A stretch of DNA of 64,000 nt from a bacterium. GTDB lineage: Bacteria; Pseudomonadota; Gammaproteobacteria; Burkholderiales; Burkholderiaceae_C. A program made the position numbers and the translations under genes. Numbering within the stretch: position 1 is the first letter of the stretch; every line of letters starts with the position of its first letter. Positions 34,651-40,775 of the stretch are shown in pieces. The notes under the pieces were generated by a model, which was not told where the DNA came from, made no database searches, and worked only from the letters and a program-made list of their open reading frames with translations. Location of the stretch: NCBI GenBank assembly GCA_030824555.1, contig JAVBXK010000028.1, forward strand, positions 43,463 to 107,462. Direction: 5' to 3'.

Positions 34651-35847
34651 GTGACCTTCCCCTTGCCTGCCCTCAGCCAACGCCAGCCCACAAGCTGTTC
34701 GCAGGGCCACGCCCAGACCGGATGCCGCCCACTGGAGGCCCGCAAGCGTCCGGGGCTGGCGGCGTGCCTGGCCGTGAGCCTGCTGGCCCTGCCCATGGTG
34801 GTGTGGGCGCAGGCCGCCCAACCGTTGCCGCCCACCGATTGGACACGCGCCAACGCCGCAGTGGCCGAATTCCCGCGTGGCCACGCCGATGTGCTCAAGT
34901 GGGAGCTGCGCAACCTGCCCGCCGAGCAGGCCCAGGCAGCTGCGGCAACTGTGGCAGGGGGTCTCGGCCTGATGTCGCCAGAGGCGGCTGTTCGGCAAAT
35001 ATGGGTCGCGCACCGCAGCTTGGTCAGGCCTTTGAACAAAATCGGTACCGCGCAAGCCAGCCTGGTGGCCCAAGGCCGCTGGACCGAAGTGGACCCGTCA
35101 CTGCAGCGCAGGGTTGAGGGTGTGGACGAACTGTTGGAAGTGGCCGCCCAAGGGCGCAAGGCCTGGGTGCAGGCGGTGGCAGCGCGCCAGGTGCTGGTAC
35201 AGCACCGCACCGCGCTGGCAGCCGCCGAAGCCGCCAACGAGTTGGGCCGACGCATGGTGAGCGTGGGCAACTGGAGCCGTTTGCAGCAGTCACAGGTGCA
35301 ATTGGCGCAGTCGTCAGCCCGTATGGCCCTGCGCCGTGCCCAGTACGCGGCTGCGCAGGCCGAAGCCGCGCTGCTGAAGGTGCTGAACCTCACGGCCACG
35401 CACACAGCCGTCAGCCTGCCCGACCGGTTACCCGAGCTGCCCATGCAACCGCTGGCACCGCAGGTGCTGGCCGAGCGGGCAGCGGCCATTGCCGGCCAGC
35501 TGCCACGGGTAGACGGTGCGCGCAACGCCGCCAACGCCCGTCTGGCACAACAAGCCTACCTGGCCAGCCACGCCCTGGCGCTGAGCGCGCGTGACGAGGT
35601 GGTCAAAACCCGCGAGCTCATCACCGAAGACACCGTGCTGCACTACAACGGCATGCTCAAAAGCGTGTGGGATTTGCTGGGCGAGGTGGGCAACCAGTCG
35701 CAGGCGGTGGTGAGCGCCATCGACGCCCAGCGCGACTTCTGGCTGGCCGAGGCCGATTTGCAATGGGTGCTGCAAGGCGGCGCACCCACCAGCTTCGTCA
35801 GCCTGGGCGGCGGTGGTGGCGAGCCCGCTGCGCCCGCCGGGCATTGA
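34651..35847 (+). CDS. TolC-family outer-membrane factor-like protein
   Basis: About 398 residues with an N-terminal signal (GLAACLAVSLLALPMVVWAQAA) and a long Ala/Gln-rich helical body (WKWELRNL-like helices; QAVAARQVLVQHRTALAAAEAANELGRRMVSVGNWSRLQQSQVQLAQSSARMALRRAQYAAAQAEAALLKVLNL), the pattern of OEP/TolC coiled coils. It is shorter than usual and no CusB or CusA partner genes lie nearby. The GTG at 34651 is preferred because a GGAG lies at proper spacing; the GTG at 34645 is too close to it. Position next to the copper oxidase suggests a role in copper export or tolerance. I call the family from residue pattern, so function is uncertain. Confidence 0.7.
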   Translation: MTFPLPALSQRQPTSCSQGHAQTGCRPLEARKRPGLAACLAVSLLALPMVVWAQAAQPLPPTDWTRANAAVAEFPRGHADVLKWELRNLPAEQAQAAAATVAGGLGLMSPEAAVRQIWVAHRSLVRPLNKIGTAQASLVAQGRWTEVDPSLQRRVEGVDELLEVAAQGRKAWVQAVAARQVLVQHRTALAAAEAANELGRRMVSVGNWSRLQQSQVQLAQSSARMALRRAQYAAAQAEAALLKVLNLTATHTAVSLPDRLPELPMQPLAPQVLAERAAAIAGQLPRVDGARNAANARLAQQAYLASHALALSARDEVVKTRELITEDTVLHYNGMLKSVWDLLGEVGNQSQAVVSAIDAQRDFWLAEADLQWVLQGGAPTSFVSLGGGGGEPAAPAGH

Positions 35848-35891
35848 CGGCCGCTGCACCGACCCTTCTCTGGTGGTTCGTGTGCCGAAAA

Positions 35892-35899
35892 TGTATACA
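35892..35899. promoter_or_regulatory. TGTATACA palindrome upstream of the multicopper oxidase
   Basis: ATGTATACAT in an A/T-rich stretch, about 73 bases upstream of the oxidase start. The 8-base core is identical to the two sites upstream of the NCS2 permease. It could be a regulator site or just a promoter element; evidence is weak. Confidence 0.3.
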
Positions 35900-35971
35900 T
35901 GTTTTTCCCCTTCATCGCTTTTGCAGTAATCGTCAAGTGCTTTGATTATTGAAGCATTCTGGAGTCCCCAC

Positions 35972-37360
35972 ATGAGCCTTCTTCAATCCCGCCGCCAGTT
36001 TTTTGCAGGTGCCGCCGCCTCGGTCACCGGGCTGGCCGTGGCCCGTTCGGCGCTGGCCGGTTTGCCCGAGCCGGTCATGCACACATCGGTCCACACCGCG
36101 CCACCGCTGGTGCCCACCACCGGGCGGCCTTACAACCCGGTGGTCACGCTCAATGGCTGGACCTTGCCGTGGCGCATGAACCAGGGCGTGAAAGAGTTTC
36201 ACCTGGTGGCCGAACCCGTGGTGCGCGAGGTGGCGCCCGGCTTCAAGGTCAACATGTGGGGCTACAACGGCCAAAGCCCCGGCCCCACCATCGAGGTGGT
36301 GGAGGGCGACCGCGTGCGCATGTTCGTGACCAACAAGCTGCCCGAGCACACGACCATGCACTGGCACGGCCAGCGCCTGCCCTGCGGCATGGACGGCGTG
36401 GGTGGCCTCACCCAGCCCGCCATTCCCGTGGGCAAAACGTTTGTGTACGAGTTTGAAGCGCGCCGCCCCGGCACCTTCATGTACCACCCCCATGCCGACG
36501 AAATGACGCAAATGGCCATGGGCATGATGGGCATGTGGATCACCCACCCCAAAGCCAAACACCCGCACATTGCCGAGGTGGACCGCGACTTCTGCTTTCT
36601 GCTGAATGCCTTTGACGTGGAGCCCGGCAGCAAAACGCCCAAGGTCAACACCATGCTGGACTTCAACATCTGGTGCTGGAACAGCCGTGCCTTCCCCGGC
36701 ATCGACACGCTCAACGTGCGCCTGAACGACCGCGTGCGCATCCGCGTGGGCAACCTCACCATGACCAATCACCCCATTCACCTGCACGGACACGAGTTTG
36801 TGGTGACGGGCACCGACGGCGGCCCCGTGCCCCACTCGGCCCGCTGGCCCGAGGTGACCACCGACGTGGCCGTGGGCCAGGTGCGCCAGATCGAGCTGCT
36901 GGCCGACGAGGAGGGCGACTGGGCCATGCACTGCCACAAAAGCCACCACACCATGAACGCCATGGGCCACGGCGTGCCCACCATGATCGGAGTGGACCAC
37001 CGTGGTTTGGTCAGCAAAATCCAGAAAGTGGCCCCTGACTACATGTTGATGGGCGAGCGCGGCATGGCCGACATGGGCGAAATGGAAATGCAAATTCCCG
37101 ACAACACCGCCCCCATGATGACCGGCACCGGCCAGTTCGGCCCGCTGGAAATGGGCGGCATGTTCAACGTGTTCAAGGTGCGCAAAGACCAGAAACCGGG
37201 CGACTATTCAGACCCTGGCCCCTACAAGTTCCCAGCAGGCACGGTGGCCCAAGAGTGGACGGGCGCGGCCTTGCCCACTGCCAGGCCCCAACCCGGCACC
37301 GATGCCAGCCCGCCCAAGGCCACCGTGGTGAAACCAGGTGGTCACGGCGCACACCATTGA
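35972..37360 (+). CDS. Tat-exported multicopper oxidase, CopA/CueO-like
   Basis: A 462-residue periplasmic copper oxidase that probably oxidises Cu(I) or an organic substrate. The ATG at 35972 gives a twin-arginine signal (MSLLQSRRQFFAGAAASVTGLAVARSALA), needed for export of a folded copper protein. Copper ligand blocks are visible: TTMHWHGQRLPCGMDG, MYHPHADEMTQMA, NHPIHLHGHEFVVTG and MHCHKSHHTMNAM. The C-terminal part is methionine-rich (YMLMGERGMADMGEMEMQIPDNTAPMMTGTGQFGPLEMGGMF), which in related proteins binds extra copper. The H-C-H-M layout suggests a complete T1 site. A cupredoxin gene follows after 12 bases, so the two are probably co-transcribed. Confidence 0.93.
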   Translation: MSLLQSRRQFFAGAAASVTGLAVARSALAGLPEPVMHTSVHTAPPLVPTTGRPYNPVVTLNGWTLPWRMNQGVKEFHLVAEPVVREVAPGFKVNMWGYNGQSPGPTIEVVEGDRVRMFVTNKLPEHTTMHWHGQRLPCGMDGVGGLTQPAIPVGKTFVYEFEARRPGTFMYHPHADEMTQMAMGMMGMWITHPKAKHPHIAEVDRDFCFLLNAFDVEPGSKTPKVNTMLDFNIWCWNSRAFPGIDTLNVRLNDRVRIRVGNLTMTNHPIHLHGHEFVVTGTDGGPVPHSARWPEVTTDVAVGQVRQIELLADEEGDWAMHCHKSHHTMNAMGHGVPTMIGVDHRGLVSKIQKVAPDYMLMGERGMADMGEMEMQIPDNTAPMMTGTGQFGPLEMGGMFNVFKVRKDQKPGDYSDPGPYKFPAGTVAQEWTGAALPTARPQPGTDASPPKATVVKPGGHGAHH

Positions 37361-37372
37361 CAGGCTATACCC

Positions 37373-37879
37373 ATGACACACACCACCTTTCTTCCCCGTT
37401 TCAGCCTGGCACTGGCGGCCATGGCCTTGTCAGGCGCGGCATTCGCCGCTGGCAACCATGCCGGTGGCCACCACCATGACCACGCCCCTGCGACCGATGA
37501 AACCGCCATCGGCAAACCCGGCGTGGCAGCCAAGGTTAACCGCACCATTGCGGTGGACATGGCCGACACCATGCGTTACACACCCGCCCACATCCAGGTC
37601 AAACGCGGTGAAACCATCCGCTTCGTCGTCAAAAACAGCGGCCAGATCAAGCACGAGCTGAGCCTGGGCACCGAAAGAGAACTGCTGGCCCACTTGGAGG
37701 AGATGAAAAAATTCCCCGACATGGAGCACGACGAACCCAACAAGCTCACCCTGGCCCCAGGCGGGCAGGGCGACATCATCTGGCATTTCACCAAAGCCGG
37801 GCCCGTGCACTTCGGGTGCCTGATGCCTGGGCATTACGAAGGCGGCATGAAGGGGCTGGTCAAAGTGGTGGCGAAGTAA
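37373..37879 (+). CDS. Periplasmic cupredoxin (plastocyanin/azurin-like, CopI type)
   Basis: A 168-residue blue-copper-type protein with a signal peptide (FSLALAAMALSGAAFAAG) and a His-rich leader (GNHAGGHHHDHAP). The cupredoxin fold segments IAVDMADTMRYTPAHIQVKRGETIRFVVKNSGQIKHELSLG and GPVHFGCLMPGHYEGGMKGLVKVV show a type-1 copper site: His in KHEL, then Cys, His and Met in FGCLMPGHYEGGM. It lies 12 bases after the multicopper oxidase and likely exchanges electrons or copper with it. Confidence 0.9.
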   Translation: MTHTTFLPRFSLALAAMALSGAAFAAGNHAGGHHHDHAPATDETAIGKPGVAAKVNRTIAVDMADTMRYTPAHIQVKRGETIRFVVKNSGQIKHELSLGTERELLAHLEEMKKFPDMEHDEPNKLTLAPGGQGDIIWHFTKAGPVHFGCLMPGHYEGGMKGLVKVVAK

Positions 37880-37901
37880 GCCACGCACCATCGAACCATC
37901 G

Positions 37902-37960
37902 CGACCCCTGCCCCGTGCTGCCGGTACAGAAAAACGGCAGCACCCAAGTGTTCAACAACT
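37902..37960 (+). pseudogene. Relic of a DUF411 gene 3' end
   Basis: CGACCCCTGCCCCGTGCTGCCGGTACAGAAAAACGG... aligns gap-free with the 3' end of the intact DUF411 gene at 40272-40331. In frame it reads LPVQKNGSTQVFNN against LLVQKNGSSQVFTS. The upstream part of the gene is absent, so a former DUF411 copy between the cupredoxin and the CusF-like gene appears to have been deleted or recombined away. Confidence 0.7.
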
Positions 37961-37974
37961 GTTCCTTGCACACC

Positions 37975-38349
37975 ATGACACCCACCTTCCGCCACGCCCT
38001 GACCGCCGTTGCCACTGCCACGGCCCTATTGCTGGGCACCGCCGCACCCCTTGCCGCCTGGGCGCAAACGGGCACCGACCACAGCCACCACGCCGCAGCC
38101 CCCGCCAAGTCGGCTGCCCTGGCCGCCGACCAGGCAGAAGGCGAGGTGCGCAAGCTCGATCTGGACGCAGGCAAAGTCACCCTGAAGCACGGCGAAATCA
38201 AAAGCCTCGACATGCCACCCATGACCATGGTGTTCACCGCTGCCGACAAAACCCTGCTCGCCCCCCTGAAGGTGGGCGACAAGGTGCGCTTCAAGGCGGT
38301 GCACGAAGCCGGCAAATACGTGGTCACCGACATTCAGCCGAGCCCGTGA
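37975..38349 (+). CDS. CusF-like periplasmic copper-binding protein
   Basis: A 124-residue protein starting at the ATG at 37975, with signal peptide ALTAVATATALLLGTAAPLAAWAQ. The mature domain (AEGEVRKLDLDAGKVTLKHGEIKSLDMPPMTMVFTAADKTLLAPLKVGDKVRFKAVHEAGKYVVTDIQ) has the OB-fold pattern of CusF, including the MPPMTMVF copper-binding block. CusF passes Cu(I)/Ag(I) to a CusABC pump; no such pump is adjacent. The longer frame to 37816 is rejected because it begins inside the cupredoxin gene and reads through the DUF411 relic. Confidence 0.9.
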   Translation: MTPTFRHALTAVATATALLLGTAAPLAAWAQTGTDHSHHAAAPAKSAALAADQAEGEVRKLDLDAGKVTLKHGEIKSLDMPPMTMVFTAADKTLLAPLKVGDKVRFKAVHEAGKYVVTDIQPSP

Positions 38350-38441
38350 GCAACACGGCGGTACTTGGCTGGATAGGTCAGGTCAGCCGCCGTACCCAGT
38401 TGTTGGATTCAGTTGCTGTAGATACTCTCAAAAACAGAGTA

Positions 38442-38500
38442 TAAAAACATAGCTACTGACGCATTGAATGCGAGCGGTAAATGGTCTTTCTATATCAAAA
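38442..38500 (-). repeat. Dispersed palindromic repeat copy upstream of the HigA-like gene
   Basis: ATAAAAACATAGCTACTGACGCATTGAATGCGAGCGGTAAATGGTCTTTCTATATCAAAA. The minus strand reads AAGACCATTTACCGCTCGCATTCAATGCGTCAGTAGCTATG, the same order of elements as the other copies. Confidence 0.6.
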
Positions 38501-38517
38501 ATAACCACAATTTTCTG

Positions 38518-38574
38518 AAAAATACCTAACCCATGCCCTCGAAGCAAGCTTGGCGAGACGTTCAGGGTATTTTT
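38518..38574. repeat. Inverted repeat AAAAATACC/GGTATTTTT
   Basis: Nine-base arms are separated by about 39 bases in the A/T-rich, geneless stretch between the CusF-like gene and the HigA locus. It could be a regulatory hairpin or the remains of a longer element. No gene is visible in 38350-38615. Confidence 0.35.
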
Positions 38575-38615
38575 GAAGAAAAATCGCGTCGTTTTCAGTA
38601 CAAAATTGAGCATTA

Positions 38616-38735
38616 ATGCATACAAATAATGCGCTGAATGCTCCTGTTTTTTGCTACTGTTTTGATATTGGCATCCGCGCCATGCACGCGCAATACGATG
38701 CCGTCCAGGCCCTTACCGTGGAGTTGAAGCCATGA
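38616..38735 (+). pseudogene. Possible remnant of a HigB/RelE-type toxin C-terminus
   Basis: A short open frame ends IRAMHAQYDAVQALTVELKP and overlaps the antitoxin start (ATGA), exactly where a HigB toxin gene should end. The tail resembles the common HigB ending (GTHAEYDxIDAxTV). The rest of the toxin is missing: only 39 codons are open, preceded by a stop and repeat DNA. The resemblance is short, so this is tentative. Confidence 0.45.
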
Positions 38736-39127
38736 ACAGCCGCTATACCTTGCACCCCGTGCATACCGAAGCCGATTACCGGGCCGCACTCAAACAGGCC
38801 GAAGTATTTTTCGATGCCCCCACTGAACCTGACCCGGAAAGCGAAGACGGTGTGTTCTTTGAGGCGCTCATCACGCTGATTGACGCATACGAGGCCAAGC
38901 ACTTTCCGATCACACCACCCGACCCCATTGAGGCCATCAGGTTTCGCATGGATCAGGCTGGTCTGACCGTGAAAGACTTGGTGCCCTATATTGGCCCGCG
39001 CAACCGCGTGTACGAGGTGTTGGCCGGCAAGCGGTCGTTGTCTCTGAATATGATCCGCCGGTTGAGTGAGGGGCTTCACATTCCTGCCGATGTCCTCATC
39101 CGCGAATCTGATTCAATCGCAGCTTGA
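38732..39127 (+). CDS. higA: HigA-family antitoxin/transcriptional regulator
   Basis: A 131-residue protein with an N-terminal helical part (MNSRYTLHPVHTEADYRAALKQAEVFFDAPTEPDPESEDGVFFEALITLIDAYEAKHFPI) and a C-terminal XRE-type helix-turn-helix (IEAIRFRMDQAGLTVKDLVPYIGPRNRVYEVLAGKRSLSLNMIRRLSEGLHIPADVLI). This is the layout of HigA antitoxins that bind both toxin and operator DNA. No intact HigB is adjacent, only a possible relic upstream, so it is an orphan antitoxin or a recruited regulator. It lies inside the copper island. Confidence 0.85.
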   Translation: MNSRYTLHPVHTEADYRAALKQAEVFFDAPTEPDPESEDGVFFEALITLIDAYEAKHFPITPPDPIEAIRFRMDQAGLTVKDLVPYIGPRNRVYEVLAGKRSLSLNMIRRLSEGLHIPADVLIRESDSIAA

Positions 39128-39250
39128 GGTGGGTCAATCGGTTTTGCATGAAATGGACCGCCTGGTCATTTTGGGTTCCAACCGCAGGTTGCAAACGGCC
39201 CCTGCTGCCCACGCTGCCCCGACCCGTGGAGATGGACGCAGAGGGCATGG

Positions 39251-39267
39251 ATGTCATTTTTGTAATG
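39251..39267. promoter_or_regulatory. Possible CusR/CopR-like half-palindrome
   Basis: ATGTCATTTTTGTAATG, 68 bases upstream of the Met/His-rich gene. The right half TTTGTAATG is identical to that of the box at 34562-34578; the left half differs. It might bring this gene and DUF411 under the copper two-component system. Confidence 0.4.
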
Positions 39268-39335
39268 CAGGCGTCATGTTCCGGTTGCCCGCAGAGCCTC
39301 ACAGTGCAGTCCATGACCAAAGAAAGGGCTACACC

Positions 39336-39821
39336 ATGAACACATCCAAAGCACTGGCCGTTGCGCTGTCCATCGGACTGGCGAGCTTTGCTGCCATGTC
39401 GCAAACCACGGCCGACCACTCGCAGCACGCTGCGGGTGCAGCCACACCGGCGGCACTGGCGGCGCATCCGTCAGCAGCCGCTGCCACCGCGCAGCAGGTG
39501 TCGGCCATGGACAAACACATGCAGCACATGCGAGACATGAGCAACAAAATGGCCGAAGCCAAGACCCCGCAGGAGCGTCAGGCCCTGATGGCCGAGCACA
39601 AAAAGGCGATGCACGACGGCATGAGAATGATGGGCGGCGTGAGCGTGTATGGCAGTACATCCGCCGCACCCGCCACACACGCGGGTGGCCACCCCGCACA
39701 GGTTGGGGGCATGGGGCCGCACACGATGCAGCGACACGCTCTGATGGAAAAGCGCATGGAGATGATGCAGGCCATGATGCAAATGATGATGGACCACCTG
39801 CACACCCCCGCATCCCAGTAA
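39336..39821 (+). CDS. Met/His-rich exported protein, probable copper binder
   Basis: A 161-residue protein starting at the ATG at 39336 with a signal peptide (SKALAVALSIGLASFAAMSQ). The mature chain is rich in methionine and histidine, with repeated M..H..M patterns: DHSQHAAG, AMDKHMQHMRDMSNKMAEAK, EHKKAMHDGMRMMGG and GPHTMQRHALMEKRMEMMQAMMQMMMDHLH. This composition suits periplasmic binding of Cu(I)/Ag(I). I do not recognise a named family. DUF411 follows after 18 bases, so the two likely form an operon; a CopR-like site lies upstream. Confidence 0.8.
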   Translation: MNTSKALAVALSIGLASFAAMSQTTADHSQHAAGAATPAALAAHPSAAAATAQQVSAMDKHMQHMRDMSNKMAEAKTPQERQALMAEHKKAMHDGMRMMGGVSVYGSTSAAPATHAGGHPAQVGGMGPHTMQRHALMEKRMEMMQAMMQMMMDHLHTPASQ

Positions 39822-39839
39822 CCTGCAACGGGCACCACC

Positions 39840-40340
39840 ATGACAACGAAACCACACACTGAATTGACCACGCTCAGCCGCCGCCACGCCTTGTTCATGG
39901 GCGCGGGCGGGCTGGCCATGGGGTTGGGCTGGGCGCTGCAAGCGCGCGCTGCCGCGCCCAAACCCTTGGTCGAGGTCTGGAAAGACCCCAACTGCGGCTG
40001 TTGCAAAGACTGGATCACCCACATGGAAGGCGCGGGCTTTCAGGTCACGGTGCACGACAAAGGCAACAACGCCGCGCGGGCGGCACTGGGCATGCCGCAG
40101 CAGTTTGCCTCGTGCCACACCGCTGTGGTGCAGGGCTATGTGATTGAAGGCCACGTGCCCGCAGCCGACGTCAAGCGCCTGCTGGCCGACAAACCGCAGG
40201 CGCTGGGCCTGGCGGTGCCCGGCATGCCCGTGGGCTCACCGGGCATGGATGGCCCGGTCTACGGTGGCAAACGCGACCCCTACAAAGTGCTGCTGGTGCA
40301 GAAAAACGGCAGCAGCCAGGTGTTCACCAGTTACGCGTGA
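39840..40340 (+). CDS. DUF411 metal-associated protein with Tat-like signal
   Basis: A 166-residue exported protein with a twin-arginine-like signal (LSRRHALFMGAGGLAMGLGWALQARA). The DUF411 domain is clear: VEVWKDPNCGCCKDWITHMEGAGFQVTVHDKG, where CGCC is the conserved metal or redox centre, then MPQQFASCHTAVVQGYVIEGHVPAADVKRLLADKP and GLAVPGMPVGSPGMDG. The family occurs with copper-resistance genes but its biochemistry is unsettled. A relic of a second copy of this gene is at 37902-37960. Confidence 0.9.
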   Translation: MTTKPHTELTTLSRRHALFMGAGGLAMGLGWALQARAAAPKPLVEVWKDPNCGCCKDWITHMEGAGFQVTVHDKGNNAARAALGMPQQFASCHTAVVQGYVIEGHVPAADVKRLLADKPQALGLAVPGMPVGSPGMDGPVYGGKRDPYKVLLVQKNGSSQVFTSYA

Positions 40341-40393
40341 CGCTGGGCGCGGCAGCATGCCCCCGGTTTGAAAAGGCCCATGGGCATCGGCTT

Positions 40394-40466
40394 GCAAAAA
40401 AATATTGAATAAAAAAGTGCTTCGCCGCTTTATATATATAGATAGTCAGCTATATATTTGATATTT
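40394..40466 (+). repeat. Dispersed palindromic repeat copy
   Basis: TTGCAAAAAAATATTGAATAAAAAAGTGCTTCGCCGCTTTATATATATAGATAGTCAGCTATATATTTGATATTTT. It shows the A/T-rich left end, GTGCTTCGCCGCTTTAT core and CAGCTATATATTTGATA right end. It directly precedes the 9-base tandem array. Confidence 0.75.
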
Positions 40467-40470
40467 TCGG

Positions 40471-40520
40471 CGCTGTGTGCGCTGTGTGCGCTGTGTGCGC
40501 TGTGTGCGCTGTGTGCGCTG
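40471..40520 (+). repeat. Nine-base tandem repeat (CGCTGTGTG), about 5.5 copies
   Basis: Five perfect copies of CGCTGTGTG plus a partial sixth. The array lies about 106 bases upstream of the small membrane-protein gene, in a leader also holding the dispersed repeat. A 9-base unit keeps reading frames intact, so copy-number change would alter spacing rather than frame. The rest of the 40341-40625 gap shows no gene. Confidence 0.95.
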
Positions 40521-40625
40521 CCGCACAGTCTTTGGTCGTTCCATGGGGCAATGTATGGCCTGGCGCACAGGGCCTGTGGACAAACTGCCCGCACCCCAAG
40601 GCCGTTTTGTCTGACTGGAACTCAC

Positions 40626-40775
40626 ATGCTTTACACCCTGGCCGTTGTCCTGATTGTTCTTTGGTTGCTGGGTTTGGTGACCTCTACCACCCTGGGTGGG
40701 TTCATCCACGTGCTGCTGGTGATTGCCTTGGTGGTGGTGTTGCTGCGCGTCATCAGCGGACGGCGGCCATTTTGA
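40626..40775 (+). CDS. Small lmo0937-family (DUF5670-like) membrane protein
   Basis: A 49-residue, almost wholly hydrophobic protein with two helices: MLYTLAVVLIVLWLLGLVTSTTLGGFIHVLLVIALVVVLLRVISGRRPF. This is the widespread lmo0937 family of unknown function, often stress-inducible. The ATG at 40626 fits the family length; the ORF-track start at 40458 would read through the tandem repeat. Its stop overlaps a TTG that could start the hybrid kinase (TTGA). Confidence 0.85.
   Translation: MLYTLAVVLIVLWLLGLVTSTTLGGFIHVLLVIALVVVLLRVISGRRPF

Noticed and set aside
40471-40520. CRISPR-like array
   Set aside because: The 9-base units are contiguous with no spacers, so it is a simple tandem repeat. 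No cas genes are present in the window.
40475-40771. Upstream extension of the hybrid kinase through the tandem repeat (MCAVCAVCAVCAV...)
   Set aside because: The start lies in the 9-bp array, overlaps the small membrane protein throughout and gives no domain; a start near 40772 is more likely.
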